Made by a program: the position numbers and the translations under genes
DNA from: Ornatilinea apprima
Lineage (GTDB): Bacteria; Chloroflexota; Anaerolineae; Anaerolineales; Anaerolineaceae
NCBI RefSeq assembly: GCF_001306115.1
Contig: NZ_LGCL01000021.1
Coordinates: forward strand, 99,015-163,014
DNA length: 64,000 nt
Direction: 5' to 3'
Part shown: positions 28,482-37,366 of the stretch, piece by piece
Numbering within the stretch: the first letter of the stretch is position 1
Layout of the letters: the number at the start of each line of letters is the position of its first letter
The notes under the pieces: generated by a model
Seen by the model: only the letters and a program-made list of their open reading frames with translations
The model's database searches: none
What the model was told of the DNA's origin: nothing

Positions 28482-29330
28482 TTATACGCGGGCTGTCCAT
28501 CGGTCAGATTGATATTTTGTGCGCGCTAATTCTTCGGCGCGGATTTCTTCACGTCTGGTAAGGGTTTGCGGAGGGGTAAAGTTCAGGTTTAGCGCAGAGG
28601 CGAAACCTTCTACCAGGGCGGCTTGCACTGCCGTCAGGTCGGGCGCTTTTCCAAGGATCGATTCCAGGTTGGCCGCATGCCGGCGCAATTGCTCTTGAGC
28701 AGTGGATAGGTTCTGAACGCGGGATAGGCAAAATAATACGCGGGTTATCTCGCCAAAAATGGGGATTGAGCCGTGCTGGAGAACGCCGTCTGCGCGGCGC
28801 GCTTGCGCACTGCCGACCAGTTTATACCCCTTGACCGTGATCTCATAATTGGATGGGTTTTGAAAACAAGCCGGGTCTCTCGAATTTTCCTGCTCTTGTA
28901 CGTAAACTGAATCGGCGGTGGGTTGTAGTCCCAGTATCCGCAGGGCGGCTAGCAAACCCAACGAGAGATTGCGATAAGCGGTTAACACGCTGCCTTTAAC
29001 ACGCGGTTCATCCAGGGGCGCGATCACCGCGTAGGTCAATTCGTCGATGTGCAGCACTGCCTGCCCACCGGTTGGGCGGCGCACCAGATGCCAACCATGC
29101 TGTTGAAGTGCCTGTTGGTTGGCGTGAGACACAGGCTGCGAAAATCCGAGCGAAAGGCAGCCAGGCTGCCAGGTATAGAGTCGTAAAGTCGGAAGACTGA
29201 GGCCCGCTCCGACATGATCGAGAATGGCTTCATCCACGGCCATGTTCCATGCGCCGGCAGCCGGGGGAGATAGGATCAGCCTCCATTGAGACGCAGACCA
29301 GGTCAGGGTTGAATTGTTTCCATCCATCAT
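28482..29330 (-). CDS. Lipoate-protein ligase/octanoyltransferase family (LplA/LipM-like)
   Basis: About 282 residues of the BPL/LplA/LipB fold, which attaches lipoate or octanoate to E2 or GcvH lipoyl domains. Visible motifs are NMAVDEAIL, LRLYTWQPGCLSLGFSQ, the RRPTGGQAVLH ligand loop and VKGYKLVGSAQARR, which supplies the active-site Lys. The window also encodes a GlyA-GcvT fusion of the glycine cleavage system, whose GcvH would be a substrate. Whether it is a ligase (LplA) or an octanoyltransferase (LipM) cannot be settled by eye. The start is placed at 29330 because TATAAT ends 7 nt upstream and overlaps an earlier ATG at 29339. Confidence 0.85.
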   Translation of the reverse strand: MMDGNNSTLTWSASQWRLILSPPAAGAWNMAVDEAILDHVGAGLSLPTLRLYTWQPGCLSLGFSQPVSHANQQALQQHGWHLVRRPTGGQAVLHIDELTYAVIAPLDEPRVKGSVLTAYRNLSLGLLAALRILGLQPTADSVYVQEQENSRDPACFQNPSNYEITVKGYKLVGSAQARRADGVLQHGSIPIFGEITRVLFCLSRVQNLSTAQEQLRRHAANLESILGKAPDLTAVQAALVEGFASALNLNFTPPQTLTRREEIRAEELARTKYQSDRWTARV

Positions 29331-29337
29331 GCCTCTC

Positions 29338-29343
29338 ATTATA
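29338..29343 (-). promoter_or_regulatory. -10 box (TATAAT) of the lipoate ligase gene
   Basis: On the minus strand, a perfect TATAAT ends 7 nt before the ATG at 29330, which predicts a leaderless mRNA. The 7-nt gap reads GAGAGGC and could mimic a Shine-Dalgarno sequence, but it would lie upstream of the predicted start site. Confidence 0.55.
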
Positions 29344-29419
29344 CATGCAAGCAGACGGTGCTGCGTGCAAGGCGACGAATTTATTTGAAATCTTTAACAA
29401 TCCCTTTGTGTTAAATAGA

Positions 29420-29447
29420 TTGACAAAAGAAAAACAATAGTTAAAAT
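29420..29447 (+). promoter_or_regulatory. ROK regulator promoter (TTGACA, 16 nt, TAAAAT)
   Basis: TTGACA at 29420-29425, a 16-nt spacer and TAAAAT at 29442-29447 in a very AT-rich divergent spacer. It is followed by a leader of about 40 nt to the ATG at 29495. Confidence 0.7.
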
Positions 29448-29494
29448 AAGGTTATGTTTTTGGTCAAAAAGTAGATGTTATTGGCAAAATATTC

Positions 29495-30700
29495 ATGATT
29501 CCGAACATAAATGTTAAAAACATTAACAAGCATTTGGCTTTAGACCTGATCCGCTTCTCTATGGGGGGGATTGCGAGGGTGGATTTGGCAAGAGAATTAA
29601 ACCTGACCCGCGCCGCTGTAACATCCATTATTCAAGATTTATCCAAAGCGGGGTTGGTGCGAGAAGTTGGCTCACAACCAAGCGGACGCAAGCCGGTTGT
29701 TTTAGAAATCAATCCGAATTTTGGCAAAGTGATTGGAATTGACCTGGGCGCGACGCACATGACTCTGATTGTGGCAAATTATGCTGGTCAGGTGATCCGC
29801 GAGGTAGAAACACCGCTGGAAATCAATGACGGGCCGCAGGTTTGTCTAACGCATGTTATTCGCCAGGTTCGTCAAACGCTACACGATCTGGGTGTTCCGC
29901 TTTCAGAAGTGAAAGCCGTTGGCATGGGCGTGCCTGGACCGGTGGTCAGCGAAAAAGGTATGGTCAGTTCACCTCCCATTATGCCGAACTGGGATCATTT
30001 TCCGATTCGTGATTATATGGCAGAACAGTTGGGAGTTCCGGTAACATTAGGGAATGACGCGGAATTAGGCGCGTTAGGTGAATGGGCATACGGAGCGGGC
30101 CGCGGCGAAAAAGTGCTGGCTTATATTAAAGTTGGAACCGGTATTGGGGCTGGTTTATTGATTGACGGAAAAATATTCCACGGCGCAACCGGCACGGCTG
30201 GGGAGATAGGTCACATTGTGATTGATCGCAAGGGGCCCAAATGCACCTGTGGAAATTATGGCTGCCTGGAAGCGTTTGCCGGTGGCAGGGCGATTGCCCG
30301 GCGGGCGCAGGATTTTGTGCGCAAGAACCAGCGCTCGCGCCTGGCAGAAATTCAACCGGTTGAGGCTATTCGCGCTAAAGATGTGATCGCTGCCGCACGG
30401 AGGGGGGACTTGCCTGCCCAGCAGATTATTAAAGAGGTAGGGTATGCGGTGGGAAGCGCGTTATCCAGTCTGGTTAATTTGTTCAATCCTTCCATGATCG
30501 TGGTGGGTGGGCAGGTCTCTCAGTGTGGAGATTTGTTCCTTGAGCCGATGCGCAAGGCGGTGGACGAAAAAAGTCTGCGGGTGGCTGCCGACCATGTATG
30601 TATCGCAGCCGCCTATTTGGGCCGCCGCTCCAGCGGGATTGGGGCTGTTGTTGAAGCTTTGACTATTGCGCTCCACCAATTTGCAGATGATAATGAATAA
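29495..30700 (+). CDS. ROK-family transcriptional regulator (NagC/Mlc/XylR type)
   Basis: A 401-residue repressor-type ROK protein. Residues about 8-75 form a winged helix-turn-helix (RVDLARELNLTRAAVTSIIQDL). The sugar-kinase-like ROK domain follows, with VIGIDLGATHMT, MGVPGPV, NDAELGALGEWAYGAG and GEIGHIVID. The zinc site is CTCGNYGC, with Cys250, Cys252 and Cys257. Such regulators bind a sugar or sugar phosphate and release operator DNA. It lies just upstream of a CUT1 sugar ABC transporter and a GH57 glycosidase on the same strand, so it probably controls them in response to a glucan-derived sugar. No Shine-Dalgarno sequence is obvious at the ATG. Confidence 0.92.
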   Translation: MIPNINVKNINKHLALDLIRFSMGGIARVDLARELNLTRAAVTSIIQDLSKAGLVREVGSQPSGRKPVVLEINPNFGKVIGIDLGATHMTLIVANYAGQVIREVETPLEINDGPQVCLTHVIRQVRQTLHDLGVPLSEVKAVGMGVPGPVVSEKGMVSSPPIMPNWDHFPIRDYMAEQLGVPVTLGNDAELGALGEWAYGAGRGEKVLAYIKVGTGIGAGLLIDGKIFHGATGTAGEIGHIVIDRKGPKCTCGNYGCLEAFAGGRAIARRAQDFVRKNQRSRLAEIQPVEAIRAKDVIAAARRGDLPAQQIIKEVGYAVGSALSSLVNLFNPSMIVVGGQVSQCGDLFLEPMRKAVDEKSLRVAADHVCIAAAYLGRRSSGIGAVVEALTIALHQFADDNE

Positions 30701-30702
30701 AT

Positions 30703-30712
30703 AAGGAGGTGA
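30703..30712 (+). promoter_or_regulatory. perfect 10-nt Shine-Dalgarno-like sequence without a suitable start codon
   Basis: AAGGAGGTGA, fully complementary to the usual 3' end of bacterial 16S rRNA, lies two bases after the ROK stop. No ATG or GTG follows at a normal distance; an ATT or a distant TTG would open only very short frames. Its role is unclear. Confidence 0.3.
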
Positions 30713-30804
30713 GGTCAACCATTTTCTTTGCTGAATCGGTTAGGAAAGGCCAGTGTTTCTGGCAAAAAGTTGATCGTGTTTCTTAAACTACAAGGAGATA
30801 AGAG

Positions 30805-32115
30805 ATGTCCAAAAAGTTTCTTACTTTGATCAGCATACTGATGATTGCCGTTTTTGTGTTGGCGGCTTGCGCGCCTGCCGCTGCCACGGAAGCCCCGGCT
30901 GAAGAAGCCCCCGCTGCCGAGCAGCCAACCGCTGCGCCAGCAGCCGAAGAGCCAACCACCGCGCCTGCGGCTGAAGAGCCGGCTGCAGAAGCAGTGAAAA
31001 TTGTGCTGTGGACCAAAGAAGGCGAAGCAGATGGCGGCTTCCAGTGGGTGAAGAGCCTGACCGATGCCTATACCGCCATGCACCCCAACGTAACCTTTGA
31101 GGTCGTCAACAAGGAAGTTGAGACACTGCGCGAAGATTTCCAGACCTCGAGCCTGGCAGGCGACCCGCCTGAATTGCTGTGGACTGTGAACGACCACGCC
31201 GGTCCGTTCACCGCGGCTGGCCTGATTATGCCGGTGGATGACCTGTTTGACATGAGCCAGTATGTGGACAGCGTTGTGATGGATGGCAAGACCTATGCCG
31301 TTCCGATTTCCAGCGGCAATCACCTGATGTTGCTTTACAATAAAGACCTGATCGCTGAACCCCCGGCGGACACGGACGCTTTAATTGCAGCCGCGGCTAA
31401 TTTCACCGGCGATGTGAAGGCGCTTGTTTACAACCAGACCGAGCCCTTCTGGCTTGTGCCGTGGCTGGGTGGTTTTGGCGGCTCTGTGTTCGCTGAAGAC
31501 GGCGTTACCCCCACTTTGAACACCCCCGAAATGGTCAGCACCCTGCAGTGGATGCTGGATATGAAGACGACCTACGGGATTGTGCCATCAGAAAGCGATT
31601 ATGATGGCTCAGACACTCTGTTCAAAGAGGGCAAGGCGGCCATGATCATCAATGGTGACTGGTCGCTGGGTGGTTACTCGGAAGCCCTGGGCGACAAATT
31701 GGGCGTGGCCCCCATTCCCCAGGTGGTTGGCGCTGGTTGGCCGGCTCCCTACACCTCGGGCACCTACTTCATGATGCCCACCGACCTGGAAGGCGCGACT
31801 CTGGATGCCGTGGTTGACTTCGTCAAATTTGTGACCAACGAAGAGAACCAACTGGCTCAACTGGAGACTCTGAACCGCTTGCCGGCGCTGCGCAGCGTTT
31901 TGGAAAATCCGATGATTGCCGAAGATCCGATTTTGGCTGGTTCGGCTAAGCAGATGAGCTACGGCACCCCGATGCCTTCTGCGCTGGAAATGCGCTGCAA
32001 CTGGGATGCTATGAAACCCGAGATGTTGGCCGTTTTGTCTGGAACGAAGGCCCCAGAACAGGCTGCCGCGGATATGCAAACCGCTGCTGAGACCTGCGTT
32101 TCCCAACTTGAGTAA
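30805..32115 (+). CDS. Sugar ABC transporter substrate-binding lipoprotein (MalE-like, CUT1)
   Basis: A 436-residue extracellular solute-binding protein. The signal peptide ends in a lipobox LAAC with Cys22, then an Ala/Pro/Glu-rich repetitive linker (about residues 23-65) precedes the binding domain. Family-1 SBP features include IVLWTKEGEADGGF, AYTAMHPNVTFEVV, SLAGDPPELLWT, FKEGKAAMIINGDWSL and TYFMMPTDLEGA. AAGGAGATAAGAG precedes the ATG. It is followed by a strong hairpin terminator and then two permease genes, so binding protein is expected in excess over permeases. Neighbouring GH57 suggests malto-oligosaccharides as ligand, which is inference. Confidence 0.92.
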   Translation: MSKKFLTLISILMIAVFVLAACAPAAATEAPAEEAPAAEQPTAAPAAEEPTTAPAAEEPAAEAVKIVLWTKEGEADGGFQWVKSLTDAYTAMHPNVTFEVVNKEVETLREDFQTSSLAGDPPELLWTVNDHAGPFTAAGLIMPVDDLFDMSQYVDSVVMDGKTYAVPISSGNHLMLLYNKDLIAEPPADTDALIAAAANFTGDVKALVYNQTEPFWLVPWLGGFGGSVFAEDGVTPTLNTPEMVSTLQWMLDMKTTYGIVPSESDYDGSDTLFKEGKAAMIINGDWSLGGYSEALGDKLGVAPIPQVVGAGWPAPYTSGTYFMMPTDLEGATLDAVVDFVKFVTNEENQLAQLETLNRLPALRSVLENPMIAEDPILAGSAKQMSYGTPMPSALEMRCNWDAMKPEMLAVLSGTKAPEQAAADMQTAAETCVSQLE

Positions 32116-32131
32116 TTGATCACAACCTCAC

Positions 32132-32176
32132 GAACCAGGGGGATTTTCCCCCTGGTTCTCCTTTCTTTTGTGCCGA
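32132..32176 (+). terminator. intra-operon hairpin terminator/attenuator after the binding-protein gene
   Basis: GAACCAGGGGG and CCCCCTGGTTC pair perfectly over 11 bp around an ATTTT loop, followed by a pyrimidine-rich TCCTTTCTTTT. Located 17 bases after the SBP stop, it should reduce read-through into the permeases and protect the upstream mRNA. Confidence 0.8.
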
Positions 32177-32206
32177 GTATAAGTTCCATATTAGGAGGGC
32201 AGGCAA

Positions 32207-33208
32207 ATGATTGAAGGAGGGGTTGTTCTTAAGAGCCTCGGAGAAGTCGGGACGACAGTGCTTTATGTGCTGATCGGAACGGTGATCTTGGAGGCCATTC
32301 TTTATCTTGTTTTGATGCGCTGGCTGAAATATCACTACGCGCTGCCTTTTATGCTGCTGGCCCCTGCCATTGTGGGGCTGTTGGTTCTGGTTGTTTACCC
32401 TTTAATTTGGGAATTAAACCTGTCTTTTGGCAATATGAGCCTGCGCAGGTTTAAGAACTGGGAATATGTCGGTTTTACCAATTACGTCAGAGTGTTCACC
32501 GAACCGGTGTTGAAACAACGCACCTTATGGCCGCTGTTAGGGCAGACTGTTCTATGGACTTTGATCAACGTTGTCTTCCATGTGGTTGGCGGCATGATCC
32601 TGGCTCTTTTGTTGAACCGTGAAATGAAAGGCCGCGGCCTTTATCGCATGATCATTATCATTCCTTGGGCTATTCCGCAGATTATCGCGGTTCTTGCCTG
32701 GCGCGGCGAGTTTAACTTTGAATATGGATTCCTGAATGTTATTCTAACCCGAATGGGGTTGGCCCCCATCCAATGGTTGACAACCCCCGGACCGAACTTT
32801 GCGGCCATGTGTATCACAAACATCTGGCTGGGCATTCCCTTTATGATGGTGATTCTCTTAGGAGGCTTGCAAAGCATTTCGGGTGATTTCTATGAGGCAG
32901 CAGAAATTGATGGGGCAAACGGCTGGCAACAGTTTTGGAATATCACCATTCCATTAATGCAGCCCGTAATGGCGCCAGCGATCATTTTGGGAACGGTTTG
33001 GACCTTTAATAACTTCAATGTTCCCTTTTTCATCAACCAATTTGAATTGGAGTCTTCGGATATTCTGGTTACCGCGCTGTTTCGGGCGGCGTTCCAGTAT
33101 AACCGCTACGGGTTCTCAGCAGCTTTTGCCTTTGTCATCTTCATTTTCTTGCTGGTCTATTCAATCTTCTACTTAAGGGTCACTGGCGCTTTGAAAGGAG
33201 TCCGATAA
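32207..33208 (+). CDS. Sugar ABC transporter permease, MalF-like
   Basis: A 333-residue inner-membrane permease of the binding-protein-dependent (MalFG) superfamily. It has an extra N-terminal helix typical of MalF-type subunits and the EAA loop EAAEIDGANGWQQFWNITIP near residue 230, which contacts the ATPase. TTAGGAGGGC precedes the ATG. The stop overlaps the next gene's ATG by one base, so the two permeases are translationally coupled. No ATP-binding subunit is encoded in this cluster, so a shared MsmX/MalK-type ATPase encoded elsewhere is probably used. Confidence 0.92.
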   Translation: MIEGGVVLKSLGEVGTTVLYVLIGTVILEAILYLVLMRWLKYHYALPFMLLAPAIVGLLVLVVYPLIWELNLSFGNMSLRRFKNWEYVGFTNYVRVFTEPVLKQRTLWPLLGQTVLWTLINVVFHVVGGMILALLLNREMKGRGLYRMIIIIPWAIPQIIAVLAWRGEFNFEYGFLNVILTRMGLAPIQWLTTPGPNFAAMCITNIWLGIPFMMVILLGGLQSISGDFYEAAEIDGANGWQQFWNITIPLMQPVMAPAIILGTVWTFNNFNVPFFINQFELESSDILVTALFRAAFQYNRYGFSAAFAFVIFIFLLVYSIFYLRVTGALKGVR

Positions 33209-34095
33209 TGAGTACGACAACGGTTCAACCCAAGCGTAAGAAATCCTTTTTTGAGGGTGGAAGAGAAGATAGCCCGTTCAAGCGTTTATTAATTCACATG
33301 GCGCTACTGGCGTACTGCGTTATCACCGTTTACCCCTTGCTGCGAATTTTCACCGTATCCATCCGTCCCGGCAACCGCTTGCTCTCCACTGATTTGGCCA
33401 TCATTCCGGCTGACGCGACATTGGAGTCTTACCGCATTGTTTTGTTGGAAAAGCCATTACTGCAGTGGTTGTGGAACAGCCTGGCCATCACCGCTGCGAC
33501 GGCGGTGATTGGCGTGATCCTGGCGGCGACCTCGGCGTACGCGTTTTCGCGCTTCAAATTCCCTGGCCGCTCGCTGGGATTGGTCTTTCTGCTCACGACT
33601 CAGATGATCCCTTCGGCCATGCTGATGGTGCCGATTTACATTCTGGCGATTCAGATGGACCTGGTTGGGACATACCGCGGATTGGTGGTGGCTTATTCGG
33701 TAACTTCCATTCCTTTCAGTATTTGGATTTTGAAAGGATATTACGATACCATCCCGATTGATCTGGAGGAGGCGGCGCGCATTGACGGCTGCACTGAGCT
33801 GGAAGCATTTTGGCGGATTCTGCTGCCGCTTTCTGCACCGGCGCTGGCGATTGTCTTTCTTTTCAACTTCACGCAGGCGTGGAACGATTATCTTCTGGCG
33901 CGCGTGATGTTGGGCGCGCAGGAGACGCTGCTCACCTGGCCGTTAGGGCTGCAGCGGTTGCAGGGTCAGTTCACCACGCTGTGGGGGCAGTTCTCGGCCG
34001 GCGCGATTTTGGTTACAATCCCGGTGATGGTGTTGTTCTTGTACACATCCAAGTACCTGATCTCCGGGCTGACGCTGGGCAGCGTAAAAGGATAG
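33208..34095 (+). CDS. Sugar ABC transporter permease, MalG-like
   Basis: A 295-residue permease with six predicted membrane helices. The EAA loop reads EEAARIDGCTELEAFWRILL near residue 190, and the C-terminus LTLGSVKG matches the conserved MalG-type ending that docks into the ATPase. It overlaps the MalF-like gene by one base. Together with the preceding SBP and permease it forms a CUT1 importer, probably for oligosaccharides released by the downstream GH57 enzyme. Confidence 0.93.
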   Translation: MSTTTVQPKRKKSFFEGGREDSPFKRLLIHMALLAYCVITVYPLLRIFTVSIRPGNRLLSTDLAIIPADATLESYRIVLLEKPLLQWLWNSLAITAATAVIGVILAATSAYAFSRFKFPGRSLGLVFLLTTQMIPSAMLMVPIYILAIQMDLVGTYRGLVVAYSVTSIPFSIWILKGYYDTIPIDLEEAARIDGCTELEAFWRILLPLSAPALAIVFLFNFTQAWNDYLLARVMLGAQETLLTWPLGLQRLQGQFTTLWGQFSAGAILVTIPVMVLFLYTSKYLISGLTLGSVKG

Positions 34096-34121
34096 ACCTT
34101 TCACCCTATTTATCATTCCCG

Positions 34122-34151
34122 CAAGCCCCGTTTGAGATCAAGCGGGGCTTG
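34122..34151 (+). repeat. hairpin between the permease and GH57 genes
   Basis: CAAGCCCCG and CGGGGCTTG form a perfect 9-bp stem around a 12-nt loop, without a following U-tract. It may be an mRNA processing or stability element rather than a terminator. Confidence 0.5.
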
Positions 34152-34188
34152 ATTAACGAACCGCGAACTTTCGCTGATTGGAGGAAAG

Positions 34189-37100
34189 ATGAATTTGGAA
34201 AAGAGATGGATGAACCTGATACTATTGGTTTTATTTGGATTTTCCGCCTGCACGCCAACACCGCCAGCAGCTCCCAGCGAAGTTCCAGCACCTACGGCAA
34301 CCACACAGGCAGTGCCAACTGAATCCCCCACAGAGGATGTTTTATACGTGAACCTGGTGTGGCATCAGCATCAGCCGTTGTACTACAAGAACGCGGATGG
34401 CATCTATACCCGGCCGTGGGTACGCGTGCATGCCACTAAAGATTATTATGATATGGCAGCCCTAGTAAAAGACTATCCGAATGTGCATTTGACGATAAAT
34501 CTGACACCGGTCCTGCTGCGGCAGCTGGAAGATTTTTCCCAGAATGGCGCTAAAGATTTGTATTGGGCCTATGCGGAGATTCCGGTAGAAGCGTTGACTA
34601 TTGAACAGAAAACATTTCTCTTAACCCGCTTCTTTGACGCCAACCGGGACAATATTGTTGCCCGCTTCCCGCGATACCTGGCACTGCTCGAAAAAAGGGG
34701 CGGGGCCGACTCAGAATCGATTGCAAAAGCCTTGCAAAGTTTTACCGATCAAGATTTCCGCGATCTGCAAGTCTGGTTTAACCTGGCATGGTTTGACCCC
34801 ATGTTTTTGGAAGAAGAGCCTTTGAAAACTTTGGTGACGAAAGGGGAGGGTTTTTCAGAGGAGGACAAGCAAATTGTGTTTGATGAGGCGCGAAAAATCA
34901 TTCAAGAGATTTTGCCCCTGCATAAAGAAATGCAGGATAACGGCCAGATCCAAGTGATTACCACGCCGTACGCGCACCCCATCTTGCCGCTGATTTATAA
35001 CTCAGACTTGGCCGCGGTTGGCAACCCGCAGGCAGATTTGCCCGCACGCTTTTCGTGGCCCAATGACGCTATCACCCATTTGCAGAAGAGCGTGGATATC
35101 TATCAAGTGAACTTTGGACAGCCGCCAGAGGGTTTATGGCCGGGAGAGGGCTCGGTTGCCCAAGAAATTATTCCTTTGGTCAGCAAGGCGGGGTATGCCT
35201 GGATGGCCACCGGCGAGCCGGTATTGGCGCAATCTCTGGGGATTGGGAGCTTCACTCGAAACAGTCAGGAGACGGTTCAGCAAGCCGATGATTTGTACCG
35301 GCCTTATTATGTAACGCAGGGCGACCATCGGGTGGCGGTGGTATTTCGGGACGGAACGCTTTCGGATAAGATTGGATTTGAATATTCTCAGCGGGATGCA
35401 GAAACAGCCGCCAGTGATTTAATGCAGCGCCTTGAGAATATCCGCTTGCGGTTGAAAGAAGAGGGTGCGCAAGGGCCGCACCTCGTCAGTATTATTCTGG
35501 ATGGGGAGAATGCCTGGGAATATTACCCCAATGACGGCAAAGCGTTTTTGAATGCCATGTACCGTAATTTTTCAGAGAGCCAGACGGTGAAAACCATTAC
35601 ACCTACCGAGTATCTAGCTTTGTTCCCGGAGCAGCGCGAATTAGAGCAGCTTTTCCCGGGGGCGTGGTTCAGTCCCAATTACGATACCTGGATTGGAGAA
35701 GCGGAAGAGCGTACCGCCTGGGAATACCTGGGGAAAGTGCGCGAGCATCTGGCTAAGTACGATCTTACCCAGAAACGCACAACGACGCCAGAGAAATTGG
35801 CTCTGGCGCAAGACTTCATGTACCTGGCGGAAGGTTCGGACTGGTTCTGGTGGTACGGGTCGGATCAGGACTCCGGGCAGGATGAATACTTTGATTTGGG
35901 TTTCCGCGCTTTATTGAAAGGTGTCTACGAATCTCTGGGTGATGAACCGCCCGCCTTCCTGGACGTTCCGGTGATCCCGCTCCGGCCGGCTGCTCCAGAA
36001 CAACCCATGGGAGAGCCTATGGCAGTTGTGGCTGATGGACTCATCGGTGAAGCCGAGTGGAGCAACGCCGCGGTTTACACAGACAGCCAGAGTAACCTTC
36101 TCAAAATTGGTCTGGATTCTCAGAATCTGCAGCTTGCTTTGCAGGTTTCAGATTTGGCAATCCTCAGCGGTGGGGTGGGGATATATCTTTCTACTCCAAA
36201 GGCAACCGTGCGTTATCCTTTCGCTTATCGCCCAGACAATGCGGCGGCAGATGACTTTGTGGGTCTTTCTGCTTCCCACCTCTTTTTCTGGAAAGATGCT
36301 AAGTTAAGCGCGTTTCTCGCCAGCGAGGATGGTTGGGTTGAAAACGGCACAGCCGGGGCAGGCTATTTGGGCGCAGATGGTCTGGAAATCCAAATTCCAC
36401 TTTCGACGCTGGGAGAATCTCTGGAGGCGGGGGATGATGTGCGGCTGGTGGTTGTCGCGGGTGAAGGCGCGGCGGCTTTCCCGGCTGAAGGGCCAGCCCA
36501 GATCATTTTGCCTGAGCTGGGCGCGACTCAAGAAATTATGGCGGTTGAAGACCCTGCCGGTGATGATCACGGACCGGAAACTTACACTTATCCCACAGAC
36601 GCGGTTTTTGTCCCCGGCACATTTGACATCGAGACGTTCAACGTGGGGTATGATGATAACTCCGTTGTGTTCACTTTTCGGATGGCCGCGCCGATTACCA
36701 ATCCCTGGGGGTCGACAGCCAATTTGTCTCTGCAGACGTTTGATGTGTATGTCGATATAGATCCTGGCGCGGGCAGCGGCAGCCGCTTGCTGCTGGGTGG
36801 GCGCAACGCGGCTCTGCAGGCTGGCGATGGCTGGGACGTGGCCATTTGGGCGGAAGGGTGGTACCCGGAAATCTTCACAGCGGATGCCACCAGCGGAGAA
36901 ATCAAATCTTTTAACCTGGATTACAAGATCATTGTCAGCCCGGAAAAGAACACCGTTAGCCTGCGCGTACCCAAAGAGGTCTTTGGGGATGGTGACCCGG
37001 CCGAATGGGGTTATGCAGCGATGGTATTAAGCCAGGACGGATTCCCATCAACGGGTGTGCTGCGGGTACGGGATGTGGCGGCGGAGAACTCACAATGGAA

Positions 37101-37281
37101 GTGGGGCGGCGCTCCTGAAGCGACCAACGCTACCCGAATTATTGATCTGGTCTGGCCAGCAGATGGTGCTCAAACGCAAGAAGAGATGCTTTCTGGATTT
37201 GCCGCATCTTCCCTGCCTATCGGCGACCTGGCAGCGGATGATTTGGCGCAGATTGAATTGTTGCGAGTCAATTCAGAGTGA
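34189..37281 (+). CDS. GH57 amylopullulanase/alpha-amylase-like lipoprotein with C-terminal glucodextranase-C-like domain
   Basis: A 1030-residue surface lipoprotein (lipobox ending FSAC, Cys21; Thr/Pro-rich linker). The GH57 catalytic domain spans about residues 45-590: HQHQP at 59-63, the nucleophile Glu320 in LWPGEGSV and the acid/base Asp438 in ILDGENAWE, matching the family's conserved regions. A CBM9/DOMON-like beta domain follows (about 605-770, DGLIGEAEW). The C-terminal domain (about 788-1000, DPAGDDHGPETYTYP) matches the Glucodextran_C type found in archaeal and bacterial amylopullulanases. It is expected to cut alpha-1,4 or alpha-1,6 glucans outside the cell. ATTGGAGGAAAG precedes the ATG, and the adjacent importer genes suggest uptake of the products. 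Confidence 0.9.
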   Translation: MNLEKRWMNLILLVLFGFSACTPTPPAAPSEVPAPTATTQAVPTESPTEDVLYVNLVWHQHQPLYYKNADGIYTRPWVRVHATKDYYDMAALVKDYPNVHLTINLTPVLLRQLEDFSQNGAKDLYWAYAEIPVEALTIEQKTFLLTRFFDANRDNIVARFPRYLALLEKRGGADSESIAKALQSFTDQDFRDLQVWFNLAWFDPMFLEEEPLKTLVTKGEGFSEEDKQIVFDEARKIIQEILPLHKEMQDNGQIQVITTPYAHPILPLIYNSDLAAVGNPQADLPARFSWPNDAITHLQKSVDIYQVNFGQPPEGLWPGEGSVAQEIIPLVSKAGYAWMATGEPVLAQSLGIGSFTRNSQETVQQADDLYRPYYVTQGDHRVAVVFRDGTLSDKIGFEYSQRDAETAASDLMQRLENIRLRLKEEGAQGPHLVSIILDGENAWEYYPNDGKAFLNAMYRNFSESQTVKTITPTEYLALFPEQRELEQLFPGAWFSPNYDTWIGEAEERTAWEYLGKVREHLAKYDLTQKRTTTPEKLALAQDFMYLAEGSDWFWWYGSDQDSGQDEYFDLGFRALLKGVYESLGDEPPAFLDVPVIPLRPAAPEQPMGEPMAVVADGLIGEAEWSNAAVYTDSQSNLLKIGLDSQNLQLALQVSDLAILSGGVGIYLSTPKATVRYPFAYRPDNAAADDFVGLSASHLFFWKDAKLSAFLASEDGWVENGTAGAGYLGADGLEIQIPLSTLGESLEAGDDVRLVVVAGEGAAAFPAEGPAQIILPELGATQEIMAVEDPAGDDHGPETYTYPTDAVFVPGTFDIETFNVGYDDNSVVFTFRMAAPITNPWGSTANLSLQTFDVYVDIDPGAGSGSRLLLGGRNAALQAGDGWDVAIWAEGWYPEIFTADATSGEIKSFNLDYKIIVSPEKNTVSLRVPKEVFGDGDPAEWGYAAMVLSQDGFPSTGVLRVRDVAAENSQWKWGGAPEATNATRIIDLVWPADGAQTQEEMLSGFAASSLPIGDLAADDLAQIELLRVNSE

Positions 37282-37327
37282 TCTGGTACGGTCCTTGCCC
37301 CACAGAAAGTGCAGGTAAAGACTGACA

Positions 37328-37336
37328 TGGTAGAAT
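37328..37336 (+). promoter_or_regulatory. extended -10 (TGGTAGAAT) for the nucleoside kinase gene
   Basis: TGGTAGAAT lies 30 nt before the ATG at 37367. It leaves a leader of about 24 nt that contains an AGGAGGG ribosome binding site. The -35 is weak. Confidence 0.45.
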
Positions 37337-37366
37337 TGGAGACCATATAGGAGGGCTGTTTTAACC

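Noticed and set aside
30895..31000. Ala/Pro/Glu repeat codons in the binding-protein gene as a separate repeat element
   Set aside because: This is the low-complexity linker after the lipobox, usual for lipoproteins of this type.
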